Shown: piece after piece, positions 25,793-32,450 of the stretch
Layout: every line of letters starts with the position of its first letter
Numbering within the stretch: position 1 is the first letter of the stretch
Origin: Planctomycetes bacterium GWA2_39_15
GTDB lineage: Bacteria; Planctomycetota; Brocadiia; Brocadiales; Brocadiaceae
Length of the DNA: 32,450 bases
Reading direction: 5' to 3'
Assembly (NCBI GenBank): GCA_001824485.1
Contig: MHXP01000088.1
Location: 1 to 32,450, forward strand
Position numbers and translations under genes: made by a program
The notes under the pieces: generated by a model
Databases searched by the model: none
Seen by the model: the letters and a program-made list of their open reading frames with translations, nothing else
Told to the model about the DNA's origin: nothing

Positions 25793-26335
25793 TTATTCTG
25801 ACCTAAAAGGCATACCTAACAATTTTAATAACTCACACGATTGTGCGTTTGAATTACCCGTGATTACCAGTGTAATATCCATACCTTGAACAAATTCAAC
25901 CGTATCAATGTTTATTTCTGGAAATACAATCTGTTCTGTAAGACCTAAGGTATAATTTCCACGCCCATCAAATGCCTTTGGTGAAAGGCCCCGAAAGTCT
26001 TTTATTCTCGGCAATACGATACTGATCAAACGGTCTAAAAACTCAAACATCCTTTTCCCACGAAGTGTCACCTTACATCCAATATGTTGCCCCTTGCGAA
26101 GTTTAAATCCAGCTATAGCCTTTTTTGCCTTCGTTATTAGAGGCTTTTGTCCAGTAATTACAGATAGATGTTTTGATGCCTCCTCCACAAGTTTTTTGTT
26201 TTCTATTGCCCTCCCTATACCCATATTAACAACAATCTTTTGTAGCTTGGGTACAGATAATTTGTTTTTATAGCTAAACTTATTCATCAACTGTGACACT
26301 ACTTGTTGCTGGTATTTTTCTAATAATCTCACCAT
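25793..26335 (-). CDS. rplE: 50S ribosomal protein uL5
   Basis: uL5 joins 5S rRNA to the central protuberance and contacts the P-site tRNA. The core is present: [56 protein letters not shown] and [20 protein letters not shown]. An ATG at 26356 overlaps the rplX stop as ATGA and would add seven residues (MKLKDIN), but AAGGA lies seven bases before the ATG at 26335, and [12 protein letters not shown] matches the family start, giving 180 residues. Either start is possible. Confidence 0.95.
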   Translation of the reverse strand: MVRLLEKYQQQVVSQLMNKFSYKNKLSVPKLQKIVVNMGIGRAIENKKLVEEASKHLSVITGQKPLITKAKKAIAGFKLRKGQHIGCKVTLRGKRMFEFLDRLISIVLPRIKDFRGLSPKAFDGRGNYTLGLTEQIVFPEINIDTVEFVQGMDITLVITGNSNAQSCELLKLLGMPFRSE

Positions 26336-26352
26336 ATTTATATCCTTGAGCT

Positions 26353-26688
26353 TCATTCAGCCGATATTATTTCCGATCCGCAATTAACACACACACGAAG
26401 CTTATTGCCATTTTCTAATATCTTCTTTTTTGTTCTGACCCCCTTGCCGTTTTTTTCACAATTTTTATTTTGGCATATAGGTAGCACATTCGCAATTGAT
26501 ATGGATGCCTCTTTTTGTATTCTCCCACCTTGTGGATTTATTTGGCTTGGCTTTGTATGTTTATAAACTAATTTTATACCTTTTAATATAACCCGATTTT
26601 TTTCTCGTAATACTTTTATAACCTTTCCCGTTTTACCGGCTTCATTGCCAGACATCACAGCTACTAAATCATTCTTACAAACATGCAT
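26353..26688 (-). CDS. rplX: 50S ribosomal protein uL24
   Basis: uL24 initiates 50S assembly and lies by the exit tunnel. The KOW motif is at the N-terminus ([19 protein letters not shown]). The C-terminal half holds four cysteines, [10 protein letters not shown] and RVCVNCGSE, a zinc-ribbon-like element seen in some bacterial uL24. The frame extends to a TTG at 26700, but GGAG six bases before the ATG at 26688 (MHVCKND) decides the start, giving 111 residues. Its stop overlaps a possible rplE start. Confidence 0.95.
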   Translation of the reverse strand: MHVCKNDLVAVMSGNEAGKTGKVIKVLREKNRVILKGIKLVYKHTKPSQINPQGGRIQKEASISIANVLPICQNKNCEKNGKGVRTKKKILENGNKLRVCVNCGSEIISAE

Positions 26689-26741
26689 AACTATCTCCAA
26701 AAGTATTATTTAACTTTAAGTTATCTTTTAACCGAATCTGT

Positions 26742-27110
26742 CTAAACTACTTCCGCCGCTAAAGATATTATCTTCATAAAGTTCTTTTGTCTTAATTCCC
26801 TAGCCACTGCGCCGAATATACGAGTGCCCCTTGGGTTACCATCATTGTCAATAATAACAATGGCATTTTTATCAAATTTCAAATATGATCCATCTTCTCT
26901 TCGTACATTCTTTTTTGTCCGCACAACTACCCCTTTTACAACCTCTCCCTTTTTTACAACTCCACCAGGAATCGCCTTCTTTACCGCAGCCACAATAATA
27001 TCACCAACTGTTGCATATCTTCTGCCAGAACCACCTAAAACTTTTATACATTTGGCCCTTTTAGCGCCACTATTATCAGCAATTTCTAATTTTGTTTGTT
27101 CCATTATCAT
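26742..27110 (-). CDS. rplN: 50S ribosomal protein uL14
   Basis: uL14 forms inter-subunit bridges and binds RsfS. 122 residues with the signature [60 protein letters not shown] and [24 protein letters not shown] lies about seven bases before ATG 27110 ([12 protein letters not shown]). Position between rpsQ and rplX is standard; nothing is atypical. Confidence 0.98.
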   Translation of the reverse strand: MIMEQTKLEIADNSGAKRAKCIKVLGGSGRRYATVGDIIVAAVKKAIPGGVVKKGEVVKGVVVRTKKNVRREDGSYLKFDKNAIVIIDNDGNPRGTRIFGAVARELRQKNFMKIISLAAEVV

Positions 27111-27131
27111 TTTAATATTCCCTACATAATT

Positions 27132-27401
27132 TTAAATCTTTGCTTTATCAATGATACGAACTAGCTTTGTACTTTTTGTTTTACTTAACGGCCTCATCTC
27201 AATAATCTCAACCTTGTCACCAACTTTTGCCTGATTATTTTCATCATGCGCCTTATAAATTGAAGATCTTTTTATATACTTACCATATCTGGGATGTTTT
27301 ACTAAACGCAGTACCTCAACCGTTATTGTTTTCTGCATCTTCTTTCCTGTCACTATCCCAACAATTTTCCTCTTTCTGCCTCTTTCGCTTCCAGCACTCA
27401 T
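27132..27401 (-). CDS. rpsQ: 30S ribosomal protein uS17
   Basis: uS17 binds the 5' domain of 16S rRNA early in assembly. 89 residues: RGRKRKIVGIVTGKKMQKTI, VLRLVKHPRYGKYIKRSSIY, KAHDENNQAKVGDKVEIIEM and RPLSKTKSTKLVRII. The GGAGGAG ribosome binding site is formed by the last codons of rpmC (Glu-Gly-Gly-Val-Ser), and ATG 27401 starts one base after the rpmC stop, so translation is coupled. Confidence 0.98.
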   Translation of the reverse strand: MSAGSERGRKRKIVGIVTGKKMQKTITVEVLRLVKHPRYGKYIKRSSIYKAHDENNQAKVGDKVEIIEMRPLSKTKSTKLVRIIDKAKI

Positions 27402-27402
27402 T

Positions 27403-27630
27403 TTAACTTACTCCTCCTTCTTTTTTGAGATGTTTATTTATACCCAAATCCATCTCTTTAAGGATAGTATTTAATCTTGCAATGTTCTTTCGTATATCTT
27501 TTCTCTGTGCCGGACTTCGAGTTTCACCAGCCTGCCATTGAAATCGTACATTTAATAATTCCCTTTTACTAGCATCAATTTCATCTAAAATTTCCTGCCT
27601 AGACTTAATTCTAATTTCACTAGCCTTCAA
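27403..27630 (-). CDS. rpmC: 50S ribosomal protein uL29
   Basis: uL29 lines the exit tunnel and docks SRP and trigger factor. 75 residues of two helices: [20 protein letters not shown] and LLNVRFQWQAGETRSPAQRK, then IRKNIARLNTILKE. The start codon is TTG at 27630, overlapping the rplP stop as TTGA; AAGGAG lies nine bases upstream. MKASEIR matches the usual uL29 start, so the rare start codon is credible and probably couples uL29 to uL16 synthesis. Confidence 0.96.
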   Translation of the reverse strand: MKASEIRIKSRQEILDEIDASKRELLNVRFQWQAGETRSPAQRKDIRKNIARLNTILKEMDLGINKHLKKEGGVS

Positions 27631-28046
27631 ACTGTCTTTCTCCTTTGTACAAGCCGTACTTTAACAGGCATTTTATGAGCTATTCTGTTAAATGTCTGCC
27701 TTGCTATTTCTTCGTTGATACCACTCAATTCATATACAATAGTTCCAGGTTTCACGACTGCAACCCAAAACTCTGGTTCTCCCTTACCTTTACCCATACG
27801 GGTTTCAATAGGTTTTGATGTTACTGATTTGTGAGGGAAAACCCTAATAGTCAACTTGCCTTCTCTTGGAAGGTACTGAGAGGCAGATACCCTTCCGGCC
27901 TCAAGTTGCTGGGCTGTAATCCATCCGGGCTCCAAAGATTGCATGCCAAATTCGCCGAAAGCTACTGTATTACACTTTGTTGCATTTCCTTTAATTTTTT
28001 GCCTTTGCGTCTTCCTGAACTTCACTCTCTTTGGCATCAGGCGCAT
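27627..28046 (-). CDS. rplP: 50S ribosomal protein uL16
   Basis: uL16 is needed for A-site tRNA accommodation and late 50S assembly. 139 residues: [60 protein letters not shown]-like [20 protein letters not shown] and [12 protein letters not shown], all standard. AAGGAG seven bases upstream supports ATG 28046 (MRLMPKRV) over the internal Met at 28037. The first 56 bases overlap the 3' end of rpsC in another frame. Confidence 0.97.
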   Translation of the reverse strand: MRLMPKRVKFRKTQRQKIKGNATKCNTVAFGEFGMQSLEPGWITAQQLEAGRVSASQYLPREGKLTIRVFPHKSVTSKPIETRMGKGKGEPEFWVAVVKPGTIVYELSGINEEIARQTFNRIAHKMPVKVRLVQRRKTV

Positions 28047-28689
28047 ATTTTTTCTCCTTATTGGAACTAACCAAACCTTTGTAAATCCACACTTTTACCC
28101 CAATTACTCCATACGTCGTTTTGGCCTCTGCAAAACCATAATCTATGTCTGCCCTTAGTGTATGCAAAGGAATACTTCCTGTTGTCATTTTTTCAGCTCT
28201 GGCAATCTCTGCCCCACCCAATCGTCCTGCTACACGGATCTTCACACCCTTTGCACCTGCATCTATCGAAGCATCCATTGCTTTTTTCATAGTCCTTCTA
28301 AAAGCAGCACGTTTTTCTAATTGTTCAGCTATGCTTTCTGCAACAAGTTGCGCCTGAAGCTCAGGTTTTGTAATTTCTTTTATCTTTATAACTACCTCAC
28401 GACCAATAAGTTTTTGTATCTCATCTTTAAGCTTATCAACTTCTGCTCCTTTTCGGCCAATAATCAAACCAGGACGTGCAGTATGCAACGTTACTTTTGC
28501 ATCTTGTCTGGTTCTTTCTATCTCTATAAATGAGATACCTGCAAAACCATAATTTTTTTTAATTACCTTTCGCATCTTCTGGTCTTCTACAAGCAAAGTG
28601 CCAAAAGATTTTTTATCGGCATACCAAAGAGACTTCCATCCCTGAGTAATACCTAACCTTAAGCCTATCGGGCAAACCTTTTGACCCAT
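27991..28689 (-). CDS. rpsC: 30S ribosomal protein uS3
   Basis: uS3 forms part of the mRNA entry site. 232 residues: [20 protein letters not shown], a type II KH domain with [20 protein letters not shown], and the C-terminal domain with [20 protein letters not shown] and [12 protein letters not shown]. The last ~19 residues are a charged tail ([19 protein letters not shown]) encoded over the start of rplP. GAGGAG five bases before ATG 28689 is a strong site. It follows rplV by 12 bases. Confidence 0.98.
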   Translation of the reverse strand: MGQKVCPIGLRLGITQGWKSLWYADKKSFGTLLVEDQKMRKVIKKNYGFAGISFIEIERTRQDAKVTLHTARPGLIIGRKGAEVDKLKDEIQKLIGREVVIKIKEITKPELQAQLVAESIAEQLEKRAAFRRTMKKAMDASIDAGAKGVKIRVAGRLGGAEIARAEKMTTGSIPLHTLRADIDYGFAEAKTTYGVIGVKVWIYKGLVSSNKEKKYAPDAKESEVQEDAKAKN

Positions 28690-28701
28690 CTTATCTCCTC
28701 A

Positions 28702-29070
28702 TTATTTACTGTTAATACTATTAACTTTTATACCTTTACTTTTTTTAGATAAAACAACTGTTATGTGACTTGAACGTTTTAAAATGGGTACCGACATACC
28801 ACGGGGTCTACAACGCTGCCATTTTCTGGTAGGCGCACAATCCACTAAAGCCTGTGTTACACACAGGGAATCAACGTCTACATCTAAATTTTCGTTTGCA
28901 GTAGCTATTGCAGCCCTTAACACTTTATCAATCATGTAAGATGCCCGTTTATGCGTTACCCTTAAAATTCTTAAAGCATCGTTAACCGATTTACCACGAA
29001 TAAGGTCTATAACATATCTTGCCTTTCGCGGTGATATCCTAGCATACTTATAACAGGATCTAAATTCCAT
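28702..29070 (-). CDS. rplV: 50S ribosomal protein uL22
   Basis: uL22 contacts all 23S domains; its beta hairpin lines the exit tunnel. 122 residues: CYKYARISPRKARYVIDLIR, ALRILRVTHKRASYMIDKVL, and the hairpin CAPTRKWQRCRPRGMSVPIL, with a basic C-terminal extension of about ten residues (SKGIKVNSINSK). AAAGG about ten bases upstream supports ATG 29070. The 57-base gap to rpsS is one of the larger ones in the S10 part. Confidence 0.97.
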   Translation of the reverse strand: MEFRSCYKYARISPRKARYVIDLIRGKSVNDALRILRVTHKRASYMIDKVLRAAIATANENLDVDVDSLCVTQALVDCAPTRKWQRCRPRGMSVPILKRSSHITVVLSKKSKGIKVNSINSK

Positions 29071-29127
29071 GGTTCTATAACCTTTAACCTTTCAGTGCAA
29101 TACACAAATATTTATCTTTACAACTTA

Positions 29128-29412
29128 CTAACCGTGCGGGGTCTCCTTTTTCTTCACGCCCCCATGTGCTCTAAAAGTTCGTGTCTGTGCAAACTCTCCT
29201 AGCTTATGCCCTACCATATCATCTGTAACAAAAAGTTTGTGAAATATTTTACCGTTATGAATCATAAAAGTATGAGAGACAAAATCCGGTATGATAGTAC
29301 AACTTCTAGCCCATGTTTTTATAGGTTCACTACTCCCAATTTCTTTTTGTTTCAATACTTTTTGCATTAACTTACTATCAACGTATGGCCCCTTTTTAAC
29401 GGAACGACTCAT
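29128..29412 (-). CDS. rpsS: 30S ribosomal protein uS19
   Basis: uS19 in the 30S head pairs with uS13 and contacts the A-site tRNA. 94 residues: MSRSVKKGPYVDSKLMQKVL, TWARSCTIIPDFVSHTFMIH, NGKIFHKLFVTDDMVGHKLG and EFAQTRTFRAHGGVKKK, all diagnostic. TAGGAG five bases before ATG 29412. It follows rplB by 28 bases. Confidence 0.98.
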   Translation of the reverse strand: MSRSVKKGPYVDSKLMQKVLKQKEIGSSEPIKTWARSCTIIPDFVSHTFMIHNGKIFHKLFVTDDMVGHKLGEFAQTRTFRAHGGVKKKETPHG

Positions 29413-29440
29413 AACATCTCCTAAGTACTAATTTTATACC

Positions 29441-30286
29441 TTATAAATTACCCCTCGCACCGATCCTTCTTCTGCGAATAATAAATTTATTGCTTAATGC
29501 CTTCTTTTTTCTAGTTTTTCCACCCTTTGCCAACAAACCCGTTCTGGAACAAGGATGTCTTCCACCACCACTTCTGCCTTCACCGCCACCCAAAGGATGT
29601 GCTACTGGATTTTGTGCAACACCTCTGACACGAGGCCTTATCCCCATCCAACGTTTTCTACCTGCTTTTCCTAATCTGATATTATTATGATCAAGATTTC
29701 CAAGTTGACCTATTGTTGCCCTACATTCGGCAAATACTTTTCTTACCTCTCCAGATGGAAGCACTATGTGTGCATAATCCCCTTCTTTAGCTAGCAATTT
29801 AGCCATACCGCCTGCGGAACGAACCATCTGTCCTCCTTGACCAACACGCAACTCAATATTATGAACATCTAAACCTAATGGTATATTTTTTAGCGGCATA
29901 CAATTGCCAATTTCAGGTTCTACTTTTTCACCGGACATTAAAGTTTGACCTACCTGTATTTTTTCTGGCGCAAGTATATATCTTTTTTCACCATCTGCAT
30001 AATGTAACAATGCAATACGAGACGATCTATTTGGATCATATTCTATACTTGCAACTTTAGCTGGAATATTATCCTTTCTGCGTTTGAAATCAACAATTCT
30101 ATAATGTCTTCTACTTCTTCCGCCTATATGTTCAGCTGTTATTTTACCCTCTGTGTTTCTGCCCCCAGTTTTTCTCAAAGGTTCTAATAACGATTTTTCA
30201 GGTTTGGTCCTTGTAATTTCTGAAAAGTCTGAAACACTTGCAAACCTTCTGCCTGCTGTTGTTGGCTTATAATATTTAATACCCAT
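29441..30286 (-). CDS. rplB: 50S ribosomal protein uL2
   Basis: uL2 is close to the peptidyl-transferase centre and is needed for subunit joining. 281 residues: N-terminal OB domain with [20 protein letters not shown] and [20 protein letters not shown], then the SH3-like domain with [20 protein letters not shown]. The functionally critical C-terminal loop [20 protein letters not shown] contains the conserved His. AAGGA eight bases before ATG 30286. It follows rplW by 33 bases. Confidence 0.98.
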   Translation of the reverse strand: MGIKYYKPTTAGRRFASVSDFSEITRTKPEKSLLEPLRKTGGRNTEGKITAEHIGGRSRRHYRIVDFKRRKDNIPAKVASIEYDPNRSSRIALLHYADGEKRYILAPEKIQVGQTLMSGEKVEPEIGNCMPLKNIPLGLDVHNIELRVGQGGQMVRSAGGMAKLLAKEGDYAHIVLPSGEVRKVFAECRATIGQLGNLDHNNIRLGKAGRKRWMGIRPRVRGVAQNPVAHPLGGGEGRSGGGRHPCSRTGLLAKGGKTRKKKALSNKFIIRRRRIGARGNL

Positions 30287-30319
30287 AATGTTTATCCTTT
30301 TCTGCTATTTTTTAAGACC

Positions 30320-30601
30320 TTAATAACCAAAATCTATAGTACTTCCTTCTTTCAATGTAATAATAGCCTTTTTCCAATCTCTTGTTTTACCCAATTTGAA
30401 CCGAACCCTTCTACTCTTACCTTTTCTAACAAGGGTCCTGACATCGTGAACTTTTACATTAAAGAATTTCTCTATTGCACTCTTTATCTGAATTTTATTT
30501 GCCCTTAAATCAACTTCAAAATGATATGAGTTTGTTGTCTCTCCATCAGCAACACTCTTTTCAGTTCGTAAAGGTCTCTTTATTATATTATAATTGTCCA
30601 T
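30320..30601 (-). CDS. rplW: 50S ribosomal protein uL23
   Basis: uL23 is the main docking site for trigger factor and SRP at the tunnel exit. 93 residues: [60 protein letters not shown] and [18 protein letters not shown]. The AGGAG nearest to ATG 30601 is 11 bases upstream, at the end of rplD. Gap to rplD is 14 bases. Confidence 0.97.
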   Translation of the reverse strand: MDNYNIIKRPLRTEKSVADGETTNSYHFEVDLRANKIQIKSAIEKFFNVKVHDVRTLVRKGKSRRVRFKLGKTRDWKKAIITLKEGSTIDFGY

Positions 30602-30615
30602 GCAGTATGCAACTC

Positions 30616-31227
30616 CTATCTTATATTACTGAATGCTTCCTTTGTTATTAATATTTTTTTTGACCTGAGAACTTCGTAAGCGTTAAGTTCTGCACTCGGC
30701 ATTACTCTTATATAAGGAATGTTCCTGGCTGACTTCCAAACGATTTCATCTGCCTTTGGTATTACTATAAGACACCTATCACCATTAATCCCTAATGTTT
30801 TTAATATTTCTACTATCTGCCTTGTTTTGGGAGCGTCAAAATTTAAATCTTCCACCACAACCATCTCGTTGTCTCGAACCTTTGATGCCAATGCTGAGAA
30901 AAGAGCCAGTTTTCTTGCTTTTTTAGGAATTGAGTAAGAATAATCTCTTGGTTTCGGTCCAAACGCCACACCGCCTCCTTTCCAAAGAGGCGAACGGATA
31001 CTTCCTGCCCTTGCCCTACCTGTATGTTTTTGCACCCAAGGTTTTCTACCACCACCCGCTACCTCGGCTTTTGTTTTTGTAGATGCCGTCCCCTGCCTTT
31101 TGTTTGCTTCGTACATAATTACTGCATCACGCAGCAATCTGTTTCTAATACGCTTACCAAACCTCTCCTCGTCTAACGGCATTTTATCTACTTTCTCACC
31201 TTGTTTGTTATACACTTGTATTTCCAT
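30616..31227 (-). CDS. rplD: 50S ribosomal protein uL4
   Basis: uL4 reaches into the exit tunnel with a long loop; in E. coli it also represses the S10 operon. 203 residues: the N-terminal strand [16 protein letters not shown], the tunnel loop [20 protein letters not shown] and [20 protein letters not shown], then the globular part with [19 protein letters not shown]. It follows rplC by four bases with only a weak upstream AGGT, suggesting re-initiation after rplC. No leader structure like the E. coli S10 leader can be recognised. Confidence 0.97.
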   Translation of the reverse strand: MEIQVYNKQGEKVDKMPLDEERFGKRIRNRLLRDAVIMYEANKRQGTASTKTKAEVAGGGRKPWVQKHTGRARAGSIRSPLWKGGGVAFGPKPRDYSYSIPKKARKLALFSALASKVRDNEMVVVEDLNFDAPKTRQIVEILKTLGINGDRCLIVIPKADEIVWKSARNIPYIRVMPSAELNAYEVLRSKKILITKEAFSNIR

Positions 31228-31231
31228 ACTT

Positions 31232-31873
31232 TTATTTACCTATAGTTTTTACATTAACTTTGTTTAATATAAGATAACTTCCCTTATGTCCAGGAATGGC
31301 ACCTTTAACAAATAATAAATTTCTGTCTTTATCTATCTTGACTATGTCAATATTCTTTATTGTTACGCGTTCACAACCTAAATGACCTGCCATTTTTTTC
31401 CCACGAACTACCCTTCCAGGGTCGGTGTTGGAACCAATCGAACCAGGCGGTCTATGCCGTGTAGACCCATGGGTTTGTGCGCCACCCTTAAAATTCCATC
31501 TCTTCATCACACCTGCATATCCCTTCCCCTTAGTAATGCCAATCACATCTACCATCTTAACGTTATTAAATATGTCAAGTGTTATACTTTGTCCTAATTT
31601 AAACTCCGCACCTTTATCAGGCGTTAGTTCCCTTATAAATCTCTTGGGTTCTGCCGCAGCCTTTGCTGCAGCACCAATTTCAGGCTTATTCGCAACTTTT
31701 CTTTTTTTATCATCAAACCCAAGCTTTACCGCATTGTACCCATCTTTTTCCACGGTTTTTATTTGCATTACACTACATGGCCCGGCTTGAATTAGAGTTA
31801 CCGGAATGATAATACCATCCCCAGTGTATATCTGAGTCATTCCTATTTTTTTCCCTAGAAAACCACTTAACAT
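31232..31873 (-). CDS. rplC: 50S ribosomal protein uL3
   Basis: uL3 is an early assembly protein reaching the peptidyl-transferase centre. The core is clear: LGKKIGMTQIYTGDGIIIPV, KGKGYAGVMKRWNFKGGAQT, HGSTRHRPPGSIGSNTDPGR and VVRGKKMAGHLGCERVTIKN, including the conserved Gln in GGAQTHG that is methylated in enterobacteria. A GTG at 31882 is in frame, but GAGGT is too close to it and is nine bases before ATG 31873; MLSGFLGKKIG matches the family start, giving 213 residues. It follows rpsJ by 41 bases. Confidence 0.96.
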   Translation of the reverse strand: MLSGFLGKKIGMTQIYTGDGIIIPVTLIQAGPCSVMQIKTVEKDGYNAVKLGFDDKKRKVANKPEIGAAAKAAAEPKRFIRELTPDKGAEFKLGQSITLDIFNNVKMVDVIGITKGKGYAGVMKRWNFKGGAQTHGSTRHRPPGSIGSNTDPGRVVRGKKMAGHLGCERVTIKNIDIVKIDKDRNLLFVKGAIPGHKGSYLILNKVNVKTIGK

Positions 31874-31914
31874 CTTAATCACACCTCAATCTATTCAAAT
31901 AATCGTTTTCTGAA

Positions 31915-32226
31915 TTATGCCTTTATCTTAATCTCTATTCCCGCCGGCATATTAATTTTATTTAATGCATCCATTGTTTTTGCAGTAGGCTCAACAATAT
32001 CAATCAATCTTTTATGTGTTCTTATCTCAAACTGTTCTCTTGACTTTTTATCAACATGTGGCGACCTCAAAACGGTATACCTTTCTATACGGGTAGGCAA
32101 AGGAACTGGACCAAATACTTTTGCTCCGGTACGTTTCGCCGTTTCCACAACTTCTAAAGCCGATTGATCCAATATCCTATGATCGTAAGCTTCCATTCGT
32201 ATTCTTATTTTCTGATCCAGCACCAT
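31915..32226 (-). CDS. rpsJ: 30S ribosomal protein uS10
   Basis: uS10 belongs to the 30S head and also serves in NusB/NusE antitermination. 103 residues from ATG 32226: [59 protein letters not shown] and [20 protein letters not shown]. The frame is open to 32265, but GGAG four bases before ATG 32226 and the normal uS10 length reject the extra 13 residues. It is the first gene of the S10 part, after tuf. Confidence 0.97.
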   Translation of the reverse strand: MVLDQKIRIRMEAYDHRILDQSALEVVETAKRTGAKVFGPVPLPTRIERYTVLRSPHVDKKSREQFEIRTHKRLIDIVEPTAKTMDALNKINMPAGIEIKIKA

Positions 32227-32274
32227 AACACTCCAATAAAGACTGATTAGAACCTTAATTTGCAAAAAGAAATC

Positions 32275-32302
32275 ATGTTATCACACAATTAAACAAAGTC
32301 AA
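32275..32302 (-). promoter_or_regulatory. Candidate S10-operon promoter between tuf and rpsJ
   Basis: On the minus strand TTGACT (32297-32302), a 16-base spacer and TAACAT (32275-32280), with TG one base before the -10 (extended -10). Transcription would start near 32268 and give a leader of about 40 bases before rpsJ. It suggests the ribosomal superoperon can be expressed independently of tuf. Confidence 0.52.
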
Positions 32303-32317
32303 TACCAAAATCTAACT

Positions 32318-32450
32318 TTATTCAATAATTTTAGTAACGACTCCTGCGCCGACAGTCTTTCCGCCTTCTCGAATAGCAAACCTCAACCCCTCATCCATCG
32401 CCACAGCCGTCAATAACTCCACATTTACCTTCACATTGTCACCAGGCATC
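32318..32450 (-). CDS. tuf: Elongation factor Tu, C-terminal part only
   Basis: The last 43 residues of EF-Tu: [20 protein letters not shown], then [20 protein letters not shown] and IIE before the TAA at 32320-32318. The 5' part lies beyond the window. These residues are the end of beta-barrel domain 3, which binds aminoacyl-tRNA and EF-Ts, and the [16 protein letters not shown] motif is diagnostic. It is upstream of rpsJ by 91 bases, the normal order of the str-S10 junction. Confidence 0.97.
   Translation of the reverse strand, partial: MPGDNVKVNVELLTAVAMDEGLRFAIREGGKTVGAGVVTKIIE

Noticed and set aside
32227-32265. N-terminal extension of rpsJ
   Set aside because: Exceeds the family length and skips the GGAG site that precedes ATG 32226.

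Overview
The window is an AT-rich bacterial chromosome segment, most probably from a planctomycete and plausibly an anammox-type (Brocadiales) lineage. This is inferred from a PVC-type 'small basic protein' gene, a ribosomal protein cluster without rpmD (uL30), an unusually long bL17, a methyltransferase gene inside the alpha operon, and AT-rich genes that often lack a Shine-Dalgarno site. No rRNA or tRNA gene is visible, so the taxonomy is an inference.

Left third (1-15.8 kb), mixed housekeeping genes. It begins with the 5' part of a secreted, repeat-rich surface or fibre-like protein (minus strand, cut by the window edge). A 460-bp AT-rich gap follows, then a rhomboid protease with its own terminator, dapB (lysine and peptidoglycan precursor synthesis) and clpB (disaggregase). 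Between clpB and a TlpA-like thioredoxin lies a decayed REP-associated tyrosine transposase (RAYT) gene, broken by a ~115-bp palindrome-bearing insert and by a REP palindrome that sits where the catalytic core should be. Next is a minus-strand three-gene operon: a SPOR-like membrane protein, the small basic protein and a PLP aminotransferase. A divergent promoter serves ligA, followed by an HU gene with a strong promoter and Shine-Dalgarno site. HU shares a bidirectional terminator with the convergent typA/bipA, whose own leader carries a promoter and then an intrinsic terminator, which looks like an attenuator. An orphan 2-hydroxyacyl-CoA dehydratase activator-type ATPase, a dual-specificity-type phosphatase and maf complete this part.

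Right half (15.8-32.45 kb), one long minus-strand ribosomal superoperon. In transcription order it reads tuf (3' end only), rpsJ, rplC, rplD, rplW, rplB, rpsS, rplV, rpsC, rplP, rpmC, rpsQ, rplN, rplX, rplE, rpsN, rpsH, rplF, rplR, rpsE, rplO, secY, adk, map, infA, rpmJ, rpsM, a SAM-dependent methyltransferase, rpsK, rpsD, rpoA and rplQ, closed by an intrinsic terminator before maf. Spacing is tight, with several ATGA overlaps, a 56-bp rpsC/rplP overlap and TTG starts for rpmC, rpsE and map. The operon couples ribosome assembly, protein export (SecY), N-terminal Met removal (Map), initiation (IF-1) and RNA polymerase alpha.

No clear-cut new defence, CRISPR or secondary-metabolite system is present. 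The items most worth following up are the methyltransferase embedded between rpsM and rpsK, the typA leader attenuator, the nested repeat structure in the RAYT remnant, and the small basic protein with its Ala/Lys tail coupled to an aminotransferase.
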